7,618 nt of DNA from Thermoflexales bacterium (GTDB lineage Bacteria; Chloroflexota; Anaerolineae; J036; Brachytrichaceae): contig JAGOCU010000099.1 of NCBI GenBank assembly GCA_017998555.1, forward strand, positions 1 to 7,618, read 5' to 3'. The translations under genes were made by a program, and so were the position numbers. Positions 6,002-7,618 of the stretch are shown here, piece by piece. Below the pieces are notes generated by a model, which worked only from the letters and a program-made list of their open reading frames with translations, had not been told where the DNA came from and did not search any database. Position 1 is the first letter of the stretch. Each line of letters starts with the position of its first letter.

Positions 6002-6523
6002 ATGGCCGTCGCAGCGCTGATCGTCGCCCTCGCGGCATTCCTGATCTGGCTCTCGTTTCGGCTCCGGCTCAGAACGGGGCTGCCCGAGGGCGAGGTGATT
6101 TACAGCGACACGGGCGCCTGGGCGCGCAACGAAGAGAACTTGCGCTCGAATGCCCATGGCCTGGTCGGGAAACCCGACTACCTCGTCCGGGCTGGACGGC
6201 ACGTCATCCCAGTCGAAGTGAAGGCCACCGTGGCCCCAGACCGCCCGCGCCTCGGCCACCTGCTGCAGCTCGGCGCGTACTGCCTGCTGGTCGAGGAACG
6301 CTTTGGCGCGCGCCCGCCCTATGGCATCATCCGCTACAACGACAAAAGCCTCAAGATCCCTTTCGAGCGCGGCCTGGAACAGACCGTTGTCGATACCCTG
6401 GACCGCATGCGCGCCGACGCAGCGCGGGCCGGCGGCGCGCGGCGTGACCATGCCGATGCCCGCCGCTGCGCAGCCTGCGGCGTGCGCGACGACTGCGCGG
6501 AACGACTCGAGAAGCCAACCTGA
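6002..6523 (+). CDS. Membrane-anchored Cas4-like PD-(D/E)xK nuclease-fold protein
   Basis: The 173-residue protein starts with one membrane helix (about 2-19), followed by a basic stretch that should keep the rest in the cytoplasm. The domain matches the Cas4/Dna2 RecB-like nuclease family: GKPDYLV (56-62, D59), VIPVEVKA (68-75, the E-x-K as E72 and K74), LLQLGAYCLLVEE (87-99, the Q-x3-Y motif as Q89 and Y93), and a C-terminal cluster C156-x2-C159-x5-C165. Cas4 proteins normally add a fourth, N-terminal cysteine to hold a 4Fe-4S cluster. None is present in residues 1-55; C94 is the only other cysteine. The gene starts two bases after the fabL stop with no Shine-Dalgarno, so it is probably co-transcribed and translated by re-initiation. 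A strong terminator follows. There are no CRISPR repeats or other cas genes here, so a role in DNA repair or processing is more plausible than spacer acquisition. That role is an inference. Confidence 0.85.
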   Translation: MAVAALIVALAAFLIWLSFRLRLRTGLPEGEVIYSDTGAWARNEENLRSNAHGLVGKPDYLVRAGRHVIPVEVKATVAPDRPRLGHLLQLGAYCLLVEERFGARPPYGIIRYNDKSLKIPFERGLEQTVVDTLDRMRADAARAGGARRDHADARRCAACGVRDDCAERLEKPT

Positions 6524-6531
6524 AAATCATG

Positions 6532-6589
6532 GGCGAGATCAGCATCTCCGCGCTTCGCGCGGGGATGCTGATCTCGCCGGTTGTTTTTT
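6532..6589 (+). terminator. Intrinsic terminator of the fabL / Cas4-like unit
   Basis: The arms 6532-6553 and 6557-6578 form a 22-bp stem with a single G-U wobble and a TTC loop. They are followed by GG and a T-tract (TTGTTTTTT, 6581-6589). The hairpin begins eight bases after the stop codon at 6521-6523. This is a textbook rho-independent terminator on the plus strand. It separates the fabL unit from the next gene, which has its own candidate promoter. Confidence 0.9.
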
Positions 6590-6599
6590 GGATGACCTC

Positions 6600-6605
6600 T
6601 AGAAT
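6600..6605 (+). promoter_or_regulatory. Candidate -10 box (TAGAAT) of the last gene, leaderless geometry
   Basis: TAGAAT lies between the terminator T-tract and the ATG at 6612, exactly six bases before that ATG. This puts the expected transcript start on the ATG itself. The spacing and hexamer are identical to those before argF. The six bases between are GAGGGG, which touch the ATG and are too close to serve as a normal Shine-Dalgarno. No clear -35 box is seen. Confidence 0.55.
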
Positions 6606-6611
6606 GAGGGG

Positions 6612-7618
6612 ATGAACCAGCTCATCGGACAAGCGGCCGCGTTTTCTGCGGTTGCCGCAACCATTTTCCTGGGGCTGACCTGGGTGCTCTTTCTGTCCCC
6701 GGCCCCCGCCCTGCCGGCGAATCGGCCAACGTTCCCGCGGAACCTGGCGATCGGGATCGCGGCGTTGCTGTCCCTGGCCGTGTTGCAGAGCTACACAGGC
6801 GGTTTCTGGGACGCCAGCCTGCACGTCAAGACCGGGCAGGTGCCGGCCGGGGCGGACTTCCTGTGGCCGCCCCATATCCTGCTCTACTCAGGCTTCCTGA
6901 TCATGCTCGTGCTGGGGACAATTGGGCTGGGAATACTCGGCATCCGCATGCTTCGCGTGGGCGTGCGCGACCCGCGCCAGTGGGTGCGGGCCGTCCCCCA
7001 GCTTGGGATCGCCGCCGTCGCCTCGATCTACGTCTTGTCGTCGATCCCCGGCGACGCGCTGTGGCATGCCATCTTCGGCGTCGACCTGACGGCCTGGAGC
7101 CCGCCCCACCTGTTGATTGCGGTGATGATGTTCGTCATCTTCTTTGCCACAATCAACCTGCTGGCCGTCGCCACCCCCCGCGAACAACGCGGGACGGGCA
7201 TGCAGTTCTGGATGGTGGCGTTGCTCGGCTTGCTGTGCGCCATGATCTACCTCACGGCCGTGATCGAGTGGGAGTTCCCCGGCGGCGCCAACCCGGTGGT
7301 CGCAGCCCGCCCGGGCTGGCTGTATCCGACCCTCGCCGGCGCGGCCATGATGATCGGCCCCATGCTGGCCCGCCGCATCGTGCCCTGGCGCTGGGCGGCC
7401 ACGCTGACCGCCGCCATCACTTATCTCTTTCGGTTGTACATCGTGGCCTGGCTCAGCGTGACCGGTAATCTCCTGCCGTTTCTGCCGGTGCTCTCCTTTC
7501 TGGGCGCAATCGCGATCGATCTGGTCGATGCGGCGCGGTATTTGAACCCGTGGGTGCGGCGCCTGGCGCTCGCCATCGCCTACACGGCGGGCCACTCGAT
7601 CCTTGCTTTGCCCTACGC
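6612..7618 (+). CDS. Polytopic membrane protein with duplicated DxxxH...PPH motif, C-terminus cut by the window edge
   Basis: I do not recognise this family with certainty. The visible 335 residues are open to the right edge and are very hydrophobic, with about eight likely membrane helices: 8-28, 44-61, 87-111, 129-143, 166-186, 198-217, 236-251 and 262-283, with more beyond 290. Two loop regions repeat a pattern. The first has DASLH (67-71) and then WPPHILL (85-91); the second has DALWH (148-152) and then WSPPHLL (162-168). Each is D-x3-H followed 14-17 residues later by P-P-H and a membrane helix, suggesting an internal duplication and a possible metal or heme site at the membrane surface. 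The ATG at 6612 is chosen because it is the first start after the terminator and the TAGAAT box. An earlier ATG at 6604 meets a stop after three codons. The gene is independent of fabL because of the terminator between them. Confidence 0.85.
   Translation, partial: MNQLIGQAAAFSAVAATIFLGLTWVLFLSPAPALPANRPTFPRNLAIGIAALLSLAVLQSYTGGFWDASLHVKTGQVPAGADFLWPPHILLYSGFLIMLVLGTIGLGILGIRMLRVGVRDPRQWVRAVPQLGIAAVASIYVLSSIPGDALWHAIFGVDLTAWSPPHLLIAVMMFVIFFATINLLAVATPREQRGTGMQFWMVALLGLLCAMIYLTAVIEWEFPGGANPVVAARPGWLYPTLAGAAMMIGPMLARRIVPWRWAATLTAAITYLFRLYIVAWLSVTGNLLPFLPVLSFLGAIAIDLVDAARYLNPWVRRLALAIAYTAGHSILALPY

Noticed and set aside
5205..6038. Long minus-strand open frame opposite fabL
   Set aside because: fabL is unambiguous on the plus strand. 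The antisense frame is codon-bias shadow, running from the heptamer repeat through the gene.
6002..6523. CRISPR-Cas adaptive immunity locus because of the Cas4-like gene
   Set aside because: No regularly spaced repeats and no cas1, cas2 or effector gene are visible anywhere in the window.
6863..7595. Open frames on both strands within the last gene
   Set aside because: The frame opened at 6612 gives a consistent membrane protein to the window edge. The others are Arg/His/Pro-rich shadows.

Overview
The window is G+C-rich bacterial DNA that is almost fully coding, with eight protein genes, no RNA genes and no insertion sequence. The gene mix suggests Chloroflexota, probably an Anaerolineae-like lineage. 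It has a membrane-anchored Cas4-like nuclease without CRISPR, a receiver-like domain fused to DUF309, a phosphatase-fold membrane protein, a FabL-type enoyl reductase, and no clear Shine-Dalgarno sequences. This assignment is an inference from remembered family distributions, not from a search.

Left block (1-2567, minus strand). The order of transcription is argF (ornithine carbamoyltransferase), cdaA (membrane diadenylate cyclase) and a GNAT acetyltransferase that runs off the left edge. argF and cdaA overlap in an ATGA, and the GNAT gene starts 26 bases after cdaA, so the three look like one operon. A TAGAAT hexamer lies exactly six bases before the argF ATG, which suggests a leaderless transcript.

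Middle block (2622-5147, plus strand). It is divergent from argF across 54 bases. A membrane protein with an alkaline-phosphatase-superfamily ectodomain is joined by a second ATGA overlap to a two-domain protein made of a receiver-like region and DUF309. The phosphatase-like protein seems to have lost most metal-ligand and nucleophile positions, and the receiver-like domain lacks its acidic pair. The pair may therefore be a sensing or scaffold module rather than an enzyme with its regulator. A perfect 20-bp hairpin follows the second gene.

Right block (5148-7618, plus strand). A heptanucleotide tandem repeat (about five units) sits immediately before fabL. The fabL gene encodes an enoyl-ACP reductase of fatty-acid synthesis with the Y-x6-K active site. 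Two bases after it begins a small membrane-anchored Cas4-like PD-(D/E)xK protein, followed by a strong intrinsic terminator. A separate gene then begins with the same TAGAAT-N6-ATG geometry as argF. It encodes a polytopic membrane protein with a duplicated DxxxH...PPH motif and runs off the right edge.

The best leads are the matching leaderless-type promoters, the apparent pseudo-phosphatase coupled to the DUF309 protein, the anchored Cas4-like protein lacking the usual N-terminal cysteine, the heptamer array at fabL, and the DxxxH/PPH duplication. No CRISPR array or recognisable complete defence system is present.
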